Positions 1-11,639 of a DNA stretch of 64,000 nucleotides are shown one piece after another. How positions within the stretch are numbered: position 1 is the stretch's first letter; each line of letters starts with the position of its first letter. The position numbers and the translations under genes were made by a program. The notes under the pieces are model-generated. The model was not told the DNA's origin. It searched no databases and worked only from the letters and a program-made list of their open reading frames with translations. The DNA is from Aradus depressus (lineage: Eukaryota > Arthropoda > Insecta > Hemiptera > Aradidae), in assembly GCA_963662175.1 (NCBI GenBank), contig OY759214.1, positions 105,424,115-105,488,114 of the forward strand. The letters run 5' to 3'.

Positions 1-1974
1 AGATCGATATAAAATTCTTGCCCACACCAGATCGATATAAAATTTTTAGGATCTAAGTAAAATCTATAATGAGCTCTACTTCCTGACCCACCCTATGTAA
101 ATGTGGCAGGGTGGACGAAGAGAATGGGGGGGTTGTAGGGTTCCCAGAGGGGGGAGGGGGGAGGGGTGCTATAACCCGACCTTTACCTCTGACCCTAACC
201 AACTAGTCTACAGGCAGCCACCTTGGGCTCAAGTCTGGAGCCAACTACTAGTTCAGCCTGGCCAATAGACTCGCCTTCTACAAAACTGGACATCGAAGGC
301 TCCAAACTGATGTGGTCTCTGGAAAAGGAGGTTGAGGAGATCCTTCTGCCTTGACCATGCAAGTGGTTGTCAGCTTTCAGGTCTGTCTGTCTGCCTGTTG
401 GTTGAATCTTCACGGGAAAATGGCTGCACATATTCAACCAAACTCCACATGTAGGATACACAATTATAGGATTTAAAAATCACTGAAAAGAGGGGCTTTC
501 CTTGGAGACAGGAATAGTTATTCCACGTTTTCTCTGTTGGCATTGATCCCACGTGAAAAAGTACTGAATCAATATAAAAACGTTGTATGTTCTAAATATG
601 TTTTCGCTAAAATTAGAAATGGCGGAATAACATTTTCGAGCAGTGAAAGAGAGGCGAGGTGGGAAGGGAGGGGAGAGAGGGGAATGAGGTGGCGGGGCGG
701 AGGAGCGCGATACTATTTGTATTCTTTGTTGGGCTACCGCACGTAATCAGCTCCTGGTAAAGGTATACATATAACGCCGAGGTACTCCCAGGCTAATCAG
801 AATCTGACATCTCCAACATGAATTGATATAGAGAGCCACTCTATTATACATAAGAATTCGGTGTTGGGGGAGGGGGGAGGGGGGGGAGTATAGACTCCCG
901 GGGACACATCCGACAGTTTCCGTGGTTAGCGCTGCAGACTTTATGTTATTAATTTGGGAGACTCAGACCCCTAGAGGTAACCACTGACTGTAATACTTGA
1001 GCTGACTTTAAATGAGCAGCAAAAATGCAAAGCGCAGCAGCAGCAAATGTACGCTGTGGTTTCTGTGCTTTTAGAATGAAATGACTCACGTCCAGTAGTA
1101 GCGTGTATTGCTGCTGTTGCGCTTTCCATTTTTTCTGCGATTGTAAAACCAGCTTTAAGAGTGTAACATAAATGAAGATTTTGAGAGAGAAAATGAAATG
1201 ATCGAATTCATGTATATTTAAATAAATGTAATATGACTTGTTTTGTACAAGTACATTTAGGTAAAGCACAATTTTCGTTTATCCTACAAAAATCATGAAA
1301 CTTTCTCTTTGAAGTGTTCTCGATCGTTTTCCAGCAATTTTCTGTGCACGCTTAGCATTTATTACCATTGAGACGGAATTTTTAATCTAAAATTTTTTTA
1401 GTTTATTTAATTTTTCTTGGTTTTTTGCTCTGGCCAGGGGGGGCACATGCATGATAAAATTGGTCAGTATCATTTACTTGTGAGGATCTGTTATAAAATA
1501 CCAGGTTGATATATCTATACACCTCCTGAGTGAACAACAACCGAAAGAGAGCTAGCTTTCCAGAAATGTATTTAATGAACAGTATAATTTGTGGATAAAA
1601 GCTGTCTGGATTCCCTCGGGGAATCTTCTACCTGGTCCAGGACTCCAGGGTTCCAGGACTCCTTGAATTCCTGAAGAATCGAGTTCGCAGAAAATGACAA
1701 GCCCCGTTCAGTCAGGACCTCTACTTACCTACTTAGGTAGGGTGTAACACATGGGAAACCTACGACTTTGGGCGGGAAAGAAATCAGCTGTTCAGCTTAA
1801 ATCTCGCCTTAGGGCGATGTTTGTCAAAAAAGTCAACTATCTCAGATCCATATTAAGATACGCACATACCTCTCTCATGAGCGCTCACAATGTGCCATCA
1901 GAGCAAATCGAACCTCACGCCATTAAGTATGAAGGACTTTACGCTTTTCGAAACTGATGTTCTTAATGTTTACT
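1..1974. other. Non-genic, no recognisable element
   Basis: I see no convincing gene here. The first 48 bases hold two imperfect copies of AGATCGATATAAAATT about 30 bp apart, cut by the window edge. G-rich tracts lie near 127-165 and 863-888. The open frames are short, overlap each other on both strands and have no coding-like composition. Confidence 0.5.
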
Positions 1975-2530
1975 TCTCCATCTATACGAGGTATAACGAG
2001 GTACAGGGGCAGTTACGTAATCGGACCGAAACTCGATATCGAGTTTTCACTAAAATTTCGTATTCTCGTGGTTCCAAAAATGAAAAAAAAAAAGTCCTGT
2101 ATGTGTGTGTCTGTGAACATAAAAACTCCCGATAAATATATCGACAAGAAAGATTATAAGTAAATCCAGAACCTCATAAGGCCGAAACCTATCAAGTGTC
2201 AGGCAAATCGGCCAAAGAATGGGGGTGCATTAGGGAGAGGGCTTAACACAAAATCCCCAATAACTCATGTAATAAATATATCAAAACGCAATTTCTTATG
2301 CAAATTCCAAACACGTATCAATTTTCAGCTGAATCGACTAAAGAGAAGGCGAGAGCGATGAGAAGGGGGGCACCCGAGAACTCAGAGGCCCTTATTAATG
2401 GACGTATCGTCACGAAATTTTATATGTGGCTCCAAAACACAATAAGGACGTCACCTGTCCATTTTCAGGAACAATCGATCAAAGGGAAGAGGGCTCATCT
2501 CAAAAACCCTAATAACTGTCGAAAACACTT
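1975..2530 (-). repeat. DR1 dispersed repeat, reverse orientation
   Basis: This is a diverged DR1 copy read on the minus strand. It has the GTGTCTGTGAACA segment, an ATCGAC-rich segment, and three successive 'AATCGNCNAAAG ... CTCAAAAACCC ... AATAACT' sub-repeats spaced about 150 bp apart. The open frame at 2298-2636 is a chance reading through it. Confidence 0.6.
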
Positions 2531-3364
2531 ACTAGGTGCTTTTCGAAGATATAAGGCTATTTTTGTGTATGAAAATAAAGCCCGGTTCTTTTTCCAGACT
2601 GCCTCTACTCACTTCTCTATTTTTTTATCCTGTTGATTCTCAAAAGATATATTATGTCCACCGGTAGATTTGTCTTCTTGCTTCATCATTTGGTCGTTCA
2701 GAAATATTGTGTTAAGAAACAGTCCGCGGCACGTATCCTCCCCCCTGACTGAGGAGGCCGGAGATGAAATTGTAATAGGCGCATGCCCAATAGGACTGCC
2801 AACTGAATATGATCCATCTCTTTTAATTATGAACCCCTAGAGATGTAAATCCATGAGAGGCGCCTCCACTTTCACTTCCCCCACCAGGTCCTCTTCATAT
2901 TCAAATGTCTCATCCTCTAGAGTCTGTCTCACATAATCGTCCTAGCTTCCTTCCTTCCGATCTGGTCTGTTCCTCTCTATAGAGATGAAGAACACTCACC
3001 TGGCACTGGATGCGAGGTGGCCTACTTCGTATCCAGCTGCTTCCCTGCACCGCCGGTTCCCCGTCCATTATGTCTACTATGTCTTCAGATAGATGGGGGC
3101 ATGACGACCCAGACCAAGGCTACACACTCGACTTTCATTAAAATAGGTGGGAAGTTACTGGATATCATCTACATGGGAGAATACCCGCGAAGATCGCGCG
3201 AAAAGGCAATTTCGTAACAAATGAAATGGCCACATTTAGAGGACGCGAGAACTAAACCTCAAGAATAGTTGTACAAAAAATGTCAAATAGAATTTTCAAT
3301 AATGAACATTCAGAGAAGTAAGATCCGGTCACACATTGAAGGGTTCCGTACGTGAACACTTATG
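2531..3364. other. Non-genic, no recognisable element
   Basis: Mixed-composition sequence. I recognise neither coding potential nor a repeat, apart from a short GGTCACACATTGAAGGGT motif near 3326 that recurs at 28114 and 35733. Confidence 0.4.
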
Positions 3365-3510
3365 GGGTATGAGGATTTAGAAGCCCCTATGTAAGCCAAA
3401 TATTGAATATTAGCGCAAACGGTTGACTGGTTTTGGAAAGGGAGCGAAAAGTTAATTGATTAATTCGTTCTGGGGAAGTACACTGGCGGTGATTCACCAA
3501 CGACTTTTTT
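3365..3510 (-). repeat. DR1 terminal fragment
   Basis: Carries the DR1 end: 'GTATGAGGATT', 'GCGCAAACGGTTGACTGG', then CTGGGGAAGTACA and GGTGATTCACC, read on the minus strand. The frayed start of a SINE-A fragment follows directly. Confidence 0.65.
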
Positions 3511-3665
3511 TATCTGGAAGGTAAAAAAAACCGTGAGAACACCGTCCTTCGGACGGGACTTAAGTGATGGTCCTAAGCCGGTGCGATTGCAGGTGCCCGT
3601 TGAAGACGCCCTACCCTGACAAAATCTGAGTACGCAAAATTTAGTCGGGCTCATCTCCACCAAAG
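3511..3665 (+). repeat. SINE-A fragment (body only)
   Basis: Matches the SINE-A body from 'TATCTGG.AGGTAAA' through ACACCGTCCTTCGGACGGGA to 'GTCGGGCTCAT.TCCACCA'. The tRNA-like head and the 3' end are missing, and the copy is diverged. Confidence 0.7.
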
Positions 3666-4470
3666 AGAACTCTCTGTATCGTCTTTATGCAGTAACTCCT
3701 GAGAATTACTAAAGCACCTTCATGGCTACACGATCATCATCCCGCAACCTGAAATATAATTTTGTTTTCTGGTTCTTATTCGCCAAAATATATTTGGCCC
3801 AACTGATTTTTTGCTGCGTTCATCACCTTTTGATTTGCGCAAAGTTTCCCAGGGGAGAGGGGGTGGGGGGGAGACTTTTACATATTTCTGAACCCTTCTC
3901 CGAGTAACAATTGATGGTACTGAGGTGGACAATGAAAGACAAACATGAATAATAACGAGAGCTTAATCAAAATGAAACGGAAGGATCTCACAGGTGAGGA
4001 AATGTGTGCGAAAAACAAGTGGAGCGTACAGAACAATGAGAGAAACAGTGCAAAGCCCTAACAGGGAAGAGAGAAGGGAGGCGGGAGGGGAGGGAAGGGT
4101 CCCAGGGAGGCGGGGGAGACCTGTGGGAACTTGTATAGGGAGTAGCCTACTATCCTTAGCTACCTTATAATAGTGTACAGTCCTCACTGAAGTATGAGAT
4201 AGCAAGTAGTTGAGAGATAAGAAATATATCATGTGTGCCTTCCCACTAATCATTGTACACATCAAAACTGGTTTACAACACTAATGGCACTTCACACGAA
4301 AACGTTATCAGTATTATATTATTCATTTTCACTTATATTTGGCCCAATTAATTTTTGTTATCTGTACAATAATGAAGCAACCCAAATGCAAATTGGATAA
4401 AAGTACGTTTTTAAAAAGTGTCTCAGTTGTCTGTCAACACGATAACGCCACATAGAATGAAAACATCGAC
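3666..4470. other. Non-genic, no recognisable element
   Basis: AT-rich to G-rich sequence in which I see no gene or repeat. The G-rich run near 4070-4120 creates a proline/leucine frame on the minus strand that looks like a composition artefact. Confidence 0.4.
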
Positions 4471-4479
4471 AAAAAACTT

Positions 4480-5210
4480 TAATTGTGTATCCAGGACCTC
4501 ATAAAGACAACCATCGATTTTTAGTAAAATCAGCCGAAAGAAAGGGGCTCACCTCAAAAACACTGTCGATGTAATAAATGTATCGACATGAAATTTAGAA
4601 GGTACAGTAGAATCTCCCTTATCCGTCGTTGCCGGGACCGACGTGATGCCGGATAACGGAAATCATCAATTAATGAGAAAAAATATATCAATTAAAGCAT
4701 AAAAAGAAGTGTTTTTAGGTGAGCTAAGGAATAAAACACGTATGTAATATGTTGATAACATTTATTAAATTGACAAATATGTACATACTGAACATTGATT
4801 TATTACATGCACGTACATATGTACATATATTTATCCAAGCATTAAAAATATATTTTGAAATTGCGTTTAATTAAGTGAAGTAATAAAATATTGTATTAGC
4901 GTTCCCTTCATTATAAATACAATGTATATAATATGTATGTACAATAAAAATACATAAAAGATTCGTGAGTTACGGAATTATTATGTGCTCGTAGATACAC
5001 GTGGCTCATATAATTGATAATCTAATAATTGAAAGTTAATTTTAATAAATATTTAGTAAATTTGATATTATTTGGCGAGAGCCGGATAAGGGAGCGCGCC
5101 GGTTAACAGAACGCTGGATAAGGGAGATTCTACTGTATTAGGATTCACAAGTCCAAAATCGGTAAATTGGTTTGAGTTGGAGAGAGAAAACTTAGTTGAT
5201 TGACAGTAAT
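4480..5210 (-). repeat. DR1 copy split by a MITE
   Basis: DR1 sequence occurs on both sides of the MITE at 4605-5135: 'CCTCATAAAGACAACC', 'AATGTATCGACATGAAATTT' on the left and 'GGATTCACAAGTCC' onward on the right. Together they follow the usual DR1 order on the minus strand, so the MITE went into a pre-existing DR1 copy. Confidence 0.65.
4605..5135. mobile_element. pogo/Tigger-type MITE, 531 bp
   Basis: The termini are inverted: it begins CAGTAGAATCTCCCTTATCC and ends with the reverse complement (GGATAAGGGAGATTCTACTG). TA dinucleotides flank both sides at 4603-4604 and 5136-5137. CAGT...CTTATCCG termini with TA target duplication are typical of the pogo/Tigger branch of Tc1/mariner elements. 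The interior is AT-rich and has no transposase, so the copy is non-autonomous. Confidence 0.85.
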
Positions 5211-5689
5211 TCAAAGACAACATTACCCCAGGGTACATTTCACTGGTTATGGACAGGTACCGTTTGGAGCTATCTTTAACAAAACTTGGTACTTTCCCTA
5301 CAACTGTAGTAAGGGCCCTACCGGGGGGAAGGGCCGGGAACATGTTCCCGTAGGTCTCCCCCGCTCCTCTTTGTCCCTCCCCAAATCAAATACATTTTCC
5401 TGGGCGGTTCCACGAAACTTTGAATTCAAAAATTTAACAATATTTTATCGAACTGCCATAGAATCACCAAAATAAGTGGTAAAACTATCGAAGAAATATG
5501 TATTTTTTACTTAGGCCGATGATTGTGCACGACACCTGTTGATGTTCGGCCAAATGGACGAAATAGGGGAGATGAGGACCAGGAGGGAAACTAAAGATGA
5601 AAACTCTAATCAACACACAACTCTATATTAATTTTCTCCGAAATTTGACGATGGGAAGAATCAAGAGAAGGAGGTATGTCGATTCAAGT

Positions 5690-5795
5690 ACCCAAATAAT
5701 GTATCGATATAAATAGGTCGATTGGCTTTAGAGGGAGAGGGAAAACCTGATTAATTAAATCGTGTTGGGGAAGTATATAGCCAGTGATTCGCCGA
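5690..5795 (-). repeat. DR1 terminal fragment
   Basis: Has 'GGTCGATTGGCTTTAGAGGG', 'GTGTTGGGGAAGTA' and 'GTGATTCGCCGACGAC', the hairpin end of DR1 on the minus strand. Confidence 0.6.
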
Positions 5796-5892
5796 CGACA
5801 TTTTTATATTATAACTATTTCCTTCGGCCCAAGGTTAACTATCTGGATATATGTATATCAAGAATAGTATGAGGATTCAGATGAGTATCTGA

Positions 5893-6000
5893 CATCGTAC
5901 AGGGACATCGCTTAACGTACCATCCGAAGGACGGTGTGCTCAAGGTTTTTTTCACCTCCCAGTTGAATAACCTAAGGGCCTCGGCCGGCGCCCTCAGCGG
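5893..6000 (-). repeat. SINE-A fragment
   Basis: Reverse-complement SINE-A: 'ACATCGCTTAACG', 'CCATCCGAAGGACGG', a 'TTTCACCTCCCAG' segment and 'GCCGGCGCCCTC' at the head end. Most of the head and tail is missing. Confidence 0.65.
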
Positions 6001-6223
6001 GAACTAAGTATTCTTTATAATAATATGAAGAAATCAATAATTATATGAAACATTCAACAATATCGGTTCTATACAATCGCCGGTTATCAGTAACAGTTAA
6101 CACCCGAGAGAAAAAAATCAGTAACAGTAAACACAATCAGTAACAGAACTAACCATACCTTAGTGACAGATATGTACCGTCAATGGCGTGCGTTTATGTA
6201 CCGCGGCCTACTTATATCCTATT

Positions 6224-6421
6224 GCCAGGTCCCGAGCCTGTACGATGTCAGGTACTCGTTAAAGGCCCCTGCCCTAGGTGAAAAAAAATTTAGGGTAGGC
6301 AAAATTTAGGACTGCCATAGTAGAGTCTGGCTCATGTCGACAAGAGTGACGAAAGAGCGCTCTGGTAGTAGGCGATATGACCTCGTAGTTAAAAGCACGG
6401 GCATGAGTCATAATAACTAAC
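6224..6421 (+). repeat. SINE-A 3' fragment
   Basis: Starts at 'CCCGAGCCTGTACGATGTC' and reads to 'CATGAGTCATAATAACTAAC', which is the SINE-A 3' half. The tRNA head is absent. Confidence 0.75.
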
Positions 6422-6739
6422 TCCTATCGCCATTTTGGATCACTGATCTAAGCAACAAGGATGTTACCTTCCCAACCTTACCCGGAAGTAGTTGTGCTTT
6501 GGCTATTTTATGTTGTAACACTTTCTCCTGTCATTTATACCAAGGTTCAAGTAACTAAAGAACTGTATTTTCTTTCTGAGAACTTTTTCTTGAAAAGTAG
6601 GTATGTCTATTTAGGTTGGAAGTGTTTTTTTATTATTAGTGCCCATAATCCTTGCAGTAAATCATAGTGTTTTGGGAATGGGAGAGTATGCGGAAGGCTG
6701 CATCTTGGGACAGCTACCTGAGGAGAGGATGTACCTGTC

Positions 6740-6912
6740 CAGCTGAGCGGGGTCAGTCAGCTGAGTTGTCATGACAACTTGGCGGGAAACCAACCAACCT
6801 CGGTCCATCTCGGTACCCCTGGAAGAGGCAGTCCAGTACTGTGAATTACCTGACCCAGCTGACCGGGCTCAATCAGCTGAGTTGTCATGACAACTTGGCG
6901 GGAAACCAACCC
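6740..6912 (+). repeat. Tandem pair of CAGCTGA-rich repeat, period 116 bp
   Basis: Two copies, starting at 6740 and 6856, share 'CAGCTGA.CGGG.TCA.TCA' followed by GTTGTCATGACAAC and TTGGCGGGAAACCAACC. Related copies lie at 11085-11170 and 14505-14562. The core combines CAGCTG E-box palindromes with the GTTGTCATGACAAC palindrome. Confidence 0.6.
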
Positions 6913-7059
6913 TTAGCTCATATTCTCCATCTCTTGCAAATATACTAGAAGACTGAGTGTTGATAGATGACGTCACACGACGCTACTCGATTGATGATGA
7001 ACACACTTTACTTTCTCATACCTATGTATAGTGTAAGGAAGTATTATAATCGTGCGAGA

Positions 7060-7375
7060 ATTCGAATTCATCGTTTCAACGGATTTACATGTTTCAAGGT
7101 CCCCTCAATTCGTTTTATCAAGTATTTTATATAAAATAAGATTTTTCGCAGCTCGTCGAGATATATACCGAAAACGGTCCTGAAATGTTTTTTGAAACAC
7201 ATATTTTTAGACGTTTCCCTGATTTACCCGAAAGCGGTTAGTCCTATCGAAAAATTAGTTTCTACCAAAAATGATCCTTATTAAATTTCCAATCGCTTAA
7301 AGTCCTCAGATTTCAAGTAGGATCAATATGACGAAAGTTTTCGCGCCTTAAAGAATGAAAAATAAATTTCCATAG
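7060..7375 (+). repeat. DR2 dispersed repeat
   Basis: Shares long stretches with 49273-49860, including 'ACCCGAAA.CGGTTAGTCCT', 'AAGTCCTCAGATTT' and 'GAA.AATAAATTTCC.TAGG'. After the MITE at 7385-7757 the homology resumes at ATTTCAAA. No coding frame is shared. Confidence 0.6.
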
Positions 7376-7384
7376 GGGTTATTT

Positions 7385-7757
7385 GAGGAGTTTGGAGCCA
7401 GAGCGGACCAACTGGTTGAAACTGAACAGGTAGAAAATGGCAATTGAAAATTGAGTACATTTTGTTTATCTCCATAAATGGGCCCCAAATATTTATTTAT
7501 ATTTGAAATTTTAGAATAGTATTGGATGAGTGATCCCTTTTTGTGTTCTATAAAGTTTTTGAAGGCCGTATGATCCATTGTGACTTTGAAAATATATGCA
7601 CAAAAACTTGTGGACTAAACTTAAAGTGCTGCTATCTATCACTGAAGTGAAGAAACTAAGTGATCCACACTGGTTTTGAAAAAGGGAACCTATGCCAACA
7701 TCAGGATGGTAATAACTCAAAAATTGTGGGTTGGTCCGCTCTGGCTCCAAACTCCTC
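7385..7757. mobile_element. MITE, 373 bp, 28-bp perfect TIRs
   Basis: The first 28 bases (starting GAGGAGTTTGGAGCCAGAGC) reappear as the exact reverse complement at 7730-7757. ATTT flanks both ends (7381-7384 and 7758-7761). The related DR2 copy at 49822 keeps a single uninterrupted ATTTCAAA, which acts as an empty site. There is no transposase. The 4-bp duplication does not let me assign a superfamily. Confidence 0.85.
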
Positions 7758-7761
7758 ATTT

Positions 7762-8320
7762 CAAAGGAATGTTTGAATTGTAACGCATAGCCACGAATTA
7801 TATAGTAATTTTTATGGAAAAGTATAAAACAGAAGAAAATATATACATATATATAATATATTGGCATTAATGGGTATAAGAAAGTCACTCTCAGAAATAC
7901 GTTGTACAATAAAACAAAAAAATATCTCTGACGCCAACTCATTATTTCCATGTATCTAGTAATGCCAGTATGAAATGATTTTGAGAAGGTGGAGGGGAAA
8001 AGAGTGATCTGTAAGCGTGGTTGGTATAAGAAAGTCCTGTAATGGCTACAACACACATATTTCTTAATATATACAAATAGCACAAAACGCAATTGAGCTA
8101 AACATCAGAGTTAGAGAGGCACGTCCAACAACCAACCAATCCTTCCGCTAAGTTCTTCTCTAAGGACATTCCATCTATTAGTTCTATTCCTATTTAAGTG
8201 TATTGAGTATTTCTATTCCTTATTTAAGTGTATTGAGTATAATTTCATCATCCTATATTTGTTTAACAATCTAAACATCACAATATCTGACAGACTTGCT
8301 AATATTTGGCCAATGGCAGC
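7762..8320. other. Non-genic, AT-rich
   Basis: The minus-strand frame of 193 codons over 7511-8092 spans the MITE boundary and is rich in Phe, Tyr and Ile, as expected from AT-rich non-coding DNA. I do not call it a gene. Confidence 0.5.
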
Positions 8321-8480
8321 ATAACTCTTCCAGGACCCTCCATATCGGTCTCTTTGTCTCTCCCATCTTCCTGTCCATGGCTGCTCCCATGTCTTCCACA
8401 TAACTCTTCCAGGACCCTCCATATCGGTCTCTTTGTCTCTGCCATCTTCCTGTCCATGGCTGCTCCCCAGTCTTCCACAT
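8321..8480 (+). repeat. 79-bp tandem duplication
   Basis: Two nearly identical units start at ATAACTCTTCCAGGACCCTC (8321 and 8400), followed by a short partial third unit. On the minus strand they encode a repeated Trp/Arg/Lys-rich stretch that could be a remnant of a retroelement C-terminus. I cannot confirm this. Confidence 0.8.
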
Positions 8481-8839
8481 ACTCCATCCCTAATGGGTTG
8501 TTTAGCCAATGATAGGATCATTACTGACCCAGATGTTGTCAACGTGTGTGAGCCAGAAGAAACAAAAGACCTTTCCTCCAATAGACGGAGGGTATTGTTA
8601 CCAGGAGATCCTCGGCCGACAGGGAACAAAGCAGACCCGGCTTGGAGAATGTGGCCTTGCCACTGCCAACGGTGTGGTCATAGAGATTATACCAATTACA
8701 CTCCTTAGCTGTCTACCTTCTCCAACCTAAAGATAATCTCTGTGTTATTCCTCAGTTCTTCTACAGTTGAAAGCCCGTTTCTTCTGTACTTATCTTACTG
8801 TAGCAATCCTTTAGACGAAGGTAGCGTAGATTAATTATT

Positions 8840-9300
8840 GCATTGGCTCCCGAAGAACCAATTTCACGTTGGGATTAACCGATTTACCGTAAATCAAGCA
8901 AACATCATTTTCTGACGCTTTTCGCCTTCTATCTCACAAATTGAGCGACCTTCGAAAACAAGTATTTCACATAAAATCTGCCTTTAAGTTTTCTCTACAA
9001 TTTTTATTTGAAGTTATTTTTGATTAAGTCATAAATAAAAGCGCTATCTTGTAAAATGTACTTAGGCTTCAAAAAAGTGGTCCCTAATTTTCGTCTCATT
9101 TCGGTAAAAATCGTACATGTGACGTCATCGTTTCAAATTTCAAGTTCATAACTAAAAAAAATTTCAGCGTTTGAACGCTTACAAAATTCCAATCACAGAA
9201 ACAATGGCGAAAATGGTCAAAACGTATTTAGGGGACCTTGAAACGTGACATTCTGTTGAATACTCGATTTCGGATTTTCGCACATTACAATACTTAATTA
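8840..9300 (-). repeat. DR2-like dispersed repeat, reverse
   Basis: Related to DR2 in reverse: 'GGGGACCTTGAAACGTGACA' near 9230 is the complement of the 'TTTCA.GGTCCCCT' end at 7094 and 49304, and 'TATTTCACATAAAAT' near 8964 recurs in reverse near 49560. Diverged. Confidence 0.45.
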
Positions 9301-9765
9301 TGTTGTCTTACAGATTGTTTAATTGGGAGAGACGGTTTGTCCCGTCAACAGCTCTGATTGCATCCTATAAGCTAAGACAAAAGCCTCATTGTCTTGTGTG
9401 GGACCGTCTGAGGGATGACCCCAACGTCCATGCAGATAGTCGACCAGTTAAATGAATAGCAGAGTAACAGGATATCGAAATGCAAAACCAAGTATCACAA
9501 AATAACTAGAATTTTAGAGACAGTTTAAAATTTATAAAGAGTAGATATGATTATTAACAATATTGTTTTACTAGAAGGTTTCATAAACACCTGAATATCT
9601 CCGCAATTTAAGAGAGGACTCAATGTAAAGTGACCTGCCCTTTCTAACGGTATCCTGATAATGAATTTTCTTCTCCAGGAGCCCCCTCCCAGCTCACTAA
9701 ATTCAAAATCTCCAATTTTGTGTACCCCATTTTAAAGATATTTAAAAATAACTCACTTTTCTCCA

Positions 9766-10086
9766 GAGGGCGCCAATAGCTCAGTGGTATGCGTGCTTGC
9801 CTTCTAAGCTCAAGATCGTGGGTTCGAAACCCGAGGCCCTTAGTAGAATAAACTTAAGCACGCCGTCCTTCGGATGGGACGTTAAGCGATAGTCTCAAGC
9901 CATCGAGCCTGTACTTTGTCAGGTACTCGTTAAAAACCCCTGCCCTAGGTGAATAAAAATTTAGGGTAGGCAAAATTTAGGACTCCCAAAGTAGAGGCGA
10001 GCTCATGTCTAGAGTGACGAAAGAGCGCTCTGGTAGTAGGCGATATGACCTCATAGTTAAACCCCGAGTATGAGTCATAATAACTA
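9766..10086 (+). repeat. SINE-A, full length with 11-bp TSD
   Basis: tRNA-derived SINE. It has an A-box-like CCAATAGCTCAGTGGTATGC, a B-box-like GGGTTCGAAACCC, then the body with GCACGCCGTCCTTCGGATGG and a CATAATAACTAAC tail. ACTTTTCTCCA is present perfectly at 9755-9765 and 10087-10097, which defines the insertion exactly and shows L1-type target-primed integration. Confidence 0.93.
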
Positions 10087-10097
10087 ACTTTTCTCCA

Positions 10098-10727
10098 AAA
10101 AAAAAAAACTGATAATTTTCATTGTTGCAAAATGGCCTCTCATTTAAAGGAATAACATAATTTTAAAAATTACCTTCACTCTCATCCAAATCGAAAAGAA
10201 AATTTAAAAAGTGAAATTTCAAATTCTGAAAACCACTTCCTGAAATTCTTCAAGCTTCACCTATTGAAAGTGGGCACAAAAATGGCTAATCTCCCGATAT
10301 TTTCTGAAACGCAACACATCACTCAAGATCTTATCTGAAGAGATGTTACAGGGAGTCAAGAAGAGCTGACTGTATAGTTCATATCCGATGAGAATGGGGA
10401 GAAAACTCTAAGAGAAATGATATTCCATGTCAATGGGCTGTCATTTGGAAACAGTGTGCGATCAAAAAAATGTTTCTGGGGTGCAGGACCTCGGGTCGAG
10501 GACTGAGTCGATATTATGGAGCAGTTAGAAATGAGGTAGGCTTTCCATCGAGTCCTCTTCCAAACTGCTTATCAGTAGAACCCGAAGTGAATTAACACCA
10601 GATATAAGAGTTCCTTGTTAGAAACTTATTTTTATACTTTCTTCGGTCTTGGCCTCATTCTGTTTTCACTATCTTAGAGCAGAATGAAAATGATGGCTGA
10701 GATGGAAAGAACGGAGAACATATTTAA
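10098..10727. other. Non-genic
   Basis: An A-run right after the SINE duplication, then AT-rich sequence. I recognise no gene or repeat. Confidence 0.4.
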
Positions 10728-11070
10728 AAACGTTGTCGGTGAATCACCCAGAACGAATTAATCAATTACTTATTCCTTCTCCCTCCAAAGCCAACCGACC
10801 GTTTGGGCTAAAACAATACTTGACTTACAAAGTGCATTCTGAATCCTCCCATTAAATTTCGTTTCGATATATTTATTACATCGGCAGTTATTGGAATTTT
10901 CCTGTCAACCCTCCCCCCTAACCACCCCTTTACTTTGGAAGAAAATCAATAGGTGGTCGGCATGATAAAATTTCATCTAACGGGATTTATTACAGAGACA
11001 CACACCGACAAAACATGACATTTCATTGAAAACACAATTTCGAATTTCTGACCGATTACATAACTTCCCA
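10728..11070 (+). repeat. DR1 dispersed repeat, forward
   Basis: Forward DR1: 'GTCGGTGAATCACCCAGAAC', 'CTCCCTCCAAAGCCAACCGA', 'TTTCGATATATTTATTACAT', 'CGGCAGTTATT' and ending 'CGAATTTCTGACCGATTACA'. It is shortened inside, as one sub-repeat is missing. Confidence 0.7.
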
Positions 11071-11084
11071 AATATCAGCTGAGA

Positions 11085-11170
11085 TAGTCGGCTGGTTGGT
11101 TTCCCGCCATGTTGCCATGAGAACCCAGCTGACTGGACCCAAGCCCGCTCAGCTGATCAGGTAGTCGACT
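11085..11170 (-). repeat. CAGCTGA-rich dispersed repeat
   Basis: Reverse copy of the repeat at 6740-6912: 'GGTTGGTTTCCCGCCATGTT', 'CCCAGCTGACTGG' and 'CAGCTGATCAGGTAGTCGAC'. Confidence 0.6.
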
Positions 11171-11497
11171 GTCTGTCAGACTCCATATAACAGGTACCTG
11201 TCTCACTGATGTGCCCAACACAAAACTACCCTTTAAACTTTCATCAATTTGTATTTTCCTAGCGAAGAAAAATGATATTGTGAATGAACAGCTGAACAGA
11301 TCTCAACGAAATTTGGAATTAAAATATTCTATACTATACTCCGAAGCTGGTCAAAAACTAAGAGTAGCTAACTAAATATCTACGAGCTTTGTACTTGATG
11401 GTTCTTTCTACTTTCAAACCTGAGGACGATTTGAAAGAACCAATTTCTCTATTGAACTTTTCGTTTTCGCATAAATTAAGCAATAGAAAAAAAAAAA

Positions 11498-11580
11498 ACG
11501 GCCGCTGAATCACCGTTTTTGTAATTCCCCAGTAATCAATCATGTCTTCGCTCTCCTTTCAAAGCTAACCGACCGTTTTT
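11498..11580 (+). repeat. DR1 terminal fragment
   Basis: 'GCTGAATCACCG', 'CCCCAGTAATCAATCA' and 'AAAGCTAACCGACCG' match the forward start of DR1. Confidence 0.45.
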
Positions 11581-11639
11581 TCATAGTTTTACGATATGAA
11601 CTGCCCTCCTCACCGTCTAGATTAAGTGCATACCTAGTG

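Noticed and set aside
7511..8092. 193-codon minus-strand frame that looks membrane-like
   Set aside because: It is AT-driven (Phe/Tyr/Ile rich), crosses the boundary of the MITE at 7385-7757, and part of it is the MITE's terminal repeat. No conserved motif.
9766..9850. Genuine tRNA gene
   Set aside because: A and B boxes are present, but the acceptor stem does not pair, no clean anticodon arm forms, and the unit continues into a repeated 345-bp SINE with target duplications.
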